DNA from: Betaproteobacteria bacterium
GTDB lineage: Bacteria > Pseudomonadota > Gammaproteobacteria > Burkholderiales > Nitrosomonadaceae
Reading direction: 5' to 3'
Assembly (NCBI GenBank): GCA_022601315.1
Contig: JAHZIU010000135.1
Coordinates: forward strand, 1-6,828
Length of the DNA: 6,828 nt
Translations under genes and position numbers: made by a program
Notes under the pieces: model-generated
Seen by the model: only the letters and a program-made list of their open reading frames with translations
What the model was told of the DNA's origin: nothing
Databases searched by the model: none
Part shown: positions 6,254 through 6,828 of the stretch, piece after piece
Numbering within the stretch: the stretch's first letter is position 1
How the letters are laid out: the number at the start of each line of letters is the position of its first letter

Positions 6254-6420
6254 TCAATCTAAAAAGAGCACTTGTTTTTCCTATACTCAGCACTCTGCTA
6301 TTGCGTCTCGGCTACAGTATTCAGCTAAATGCCCAAAACGACCTGAAGTGCATGGGCGGCCAACTTTAATTTAAATACAATGTATCGTGAAGTGAAATAT
6401 ATTCCAAACATTCACCCTTA

Positions 6421-6828
6421 ATGGAACATCTTGCAAGCCGCTGGCTGGTGGTTTTGGGTGCCTTGATCATACAAATTTGCCTTGGCGCTATCTACAGTTG
6501 GAGCGTTTTTGTCAATCCGCTCAAAGAAGTTTTCTTCTACACAACCACGCAAACTCAAATCATTTTTTCCCTGGCGTTGGCCACATTCGCGTTGATCATG
6601 ATATTTGCAGGTCGGTTGCAGGATAAAAAAGGGCCGCGCATCGTGGCGACATTAGGTGGCATTGTATTAGGTACCGGATATCTGCTCGCTTCATTCACCG
6701 GTGGCAGTTTCCCGCTGATTGCTTTGACTGTGGGTATCATAGGCGGCGCAGGTATAGGCCTTGCTTACGTCTGCCCCATTGCAGCGTGTGTGAAATGGTT
6801 TCCTGATAAGCGTGGCATGGTTACCGGT
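6421..6828 (+). CDS. OFA-type major facilitator transporter, N-terminal part (partial)
   Basis: The frame runs from ATG at 6421 to the end of the window: 136 residues with no stop, about a third of a typical 400-440 residue protein. Four membrane segments are visible, roughly residues 9-29, 46-63, 74-92 and 99-120. The TM2-TM3 loop has the MFS motif A-like GRLQDKKGPR (64-73). The start 'ALIIQICLGAIYSWSVFVNPL' and the segment GLAYVCPIAACVKWFPDKRG (113-132) are hallmarks of the oxalate/formate antiporter (OFA) group, inner-membrane carriers mostly for small carboxylates. Many OFA members are uncharacterised, so the substrate cannot be given. An in-frame TGA at 6388 and no other ATG in between make 6421 the first good start, though no Shine-Dalgarno precedes it. 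Confidence 0.88.
   Translation, partial: MEHLASRWLVVLGALIIQICLGAIYSWSVFVNPLKEVFFYTTTQTQIIFSLALATFALIMIFAGRLQDKKGPRIVATLGGIVLGTGYLLASFTGGSFPLIALTVGIIGGAGIGLAYVCPIAACVKWFPDKRGMVTG

Larger units (their letters stand above)
6093..6420. other. Divergent regulatory region between the phd-vapC operon and the transporter gene
   Basis: These 328 bases hold no convincing gene on either strand; the short ATG frames are closed after a few codons. The left part carries the antitoxin leader, its tandem palindromes and promoter (6111-6154). The right part carries a plus-strand sigma-70 promoter (6225-6253) and about 160 bases of leader leading to the transporter ATG. Nothing identifiable was seen between 6155 and 6224 apart from a weak 7-bp inverted repeat. 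Confidence 0.7.

Noticed and set aside
3128..6290. CCTATACTCAG occurring at 3128-3138 and 6280-6290, considered as possible insertion-flanking repeats
   Set aside because: An exact 11-mer pair is expected by chance in a window of this size, matching stops at both edges, and one copy lies in the loop of a hairpin.
6093..6420. Hidden small gene or remnant in the divergent gap
   Set aside because: Both strands close quickly and no translation resembles a known protein; promoter elements explain part of the region.
6555..6740. Minus-strand 61-residue open frame
   Set aside because: It is antisense to the transporter, whose frame has a strong family signature and membrane segments.

Overview
The window looks like a chromosomal segment of a betaproteobacterium of moderate GC, most likely Nitrosomonas-like. 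This is inferred from the recX-alaS gene order and the character of the AlaRS protein; no 16S or other phylogenetic marker is present. No tRNA, rRNA, CRISPR array or transposase was seen.

Layout. (1) Positions 1-3047, plus strand, are a tight housekeeping block: the 3' end of a RecX-like regulator, a small exported OB-fold-like protein that overlaps recX by an ATGA, and a complete alanyl-tRNA synthetase gene that begins one base after the small gene ends. A 9-bp hairpin (3122-3153) lies in the convergent gap that follows. (2) Positions 3168-6092, all minus strand, are an accessory block. Read in transcription order it holds a Phd/YefM antitoxin plus VapC-type PIN toxin pair (ATGA overlap, with its own promoter and a tandem palindromic operator), a HipA-like kinase plus DUF3037 protein pair (also ATGA-coupled), and a small exported protein with three 11-residue repeats. 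(3) From 6421 to the end, plus strand, is the N-terminal third of an OFA-type major facilitator transporter, preceded by a good sigma-70 promoter and a leader of about 160 nt.

How the genes relate. The recX/OB-fold/alaS block is probably co-transcribed, usually downstream of recA, so alaS expression may be tied to that operon. The accessory block sits between two chromosomal genes and carries one clear toxin-antitoxin pair and one kinase/partner pair of unknown role. The most interesting signals are the regulatory architecture of the phd-vapC promoter, the HipA-like/DUF3037 pair with an 11-bp inverted repeat upstream, and the repeat-containing small exported protein.
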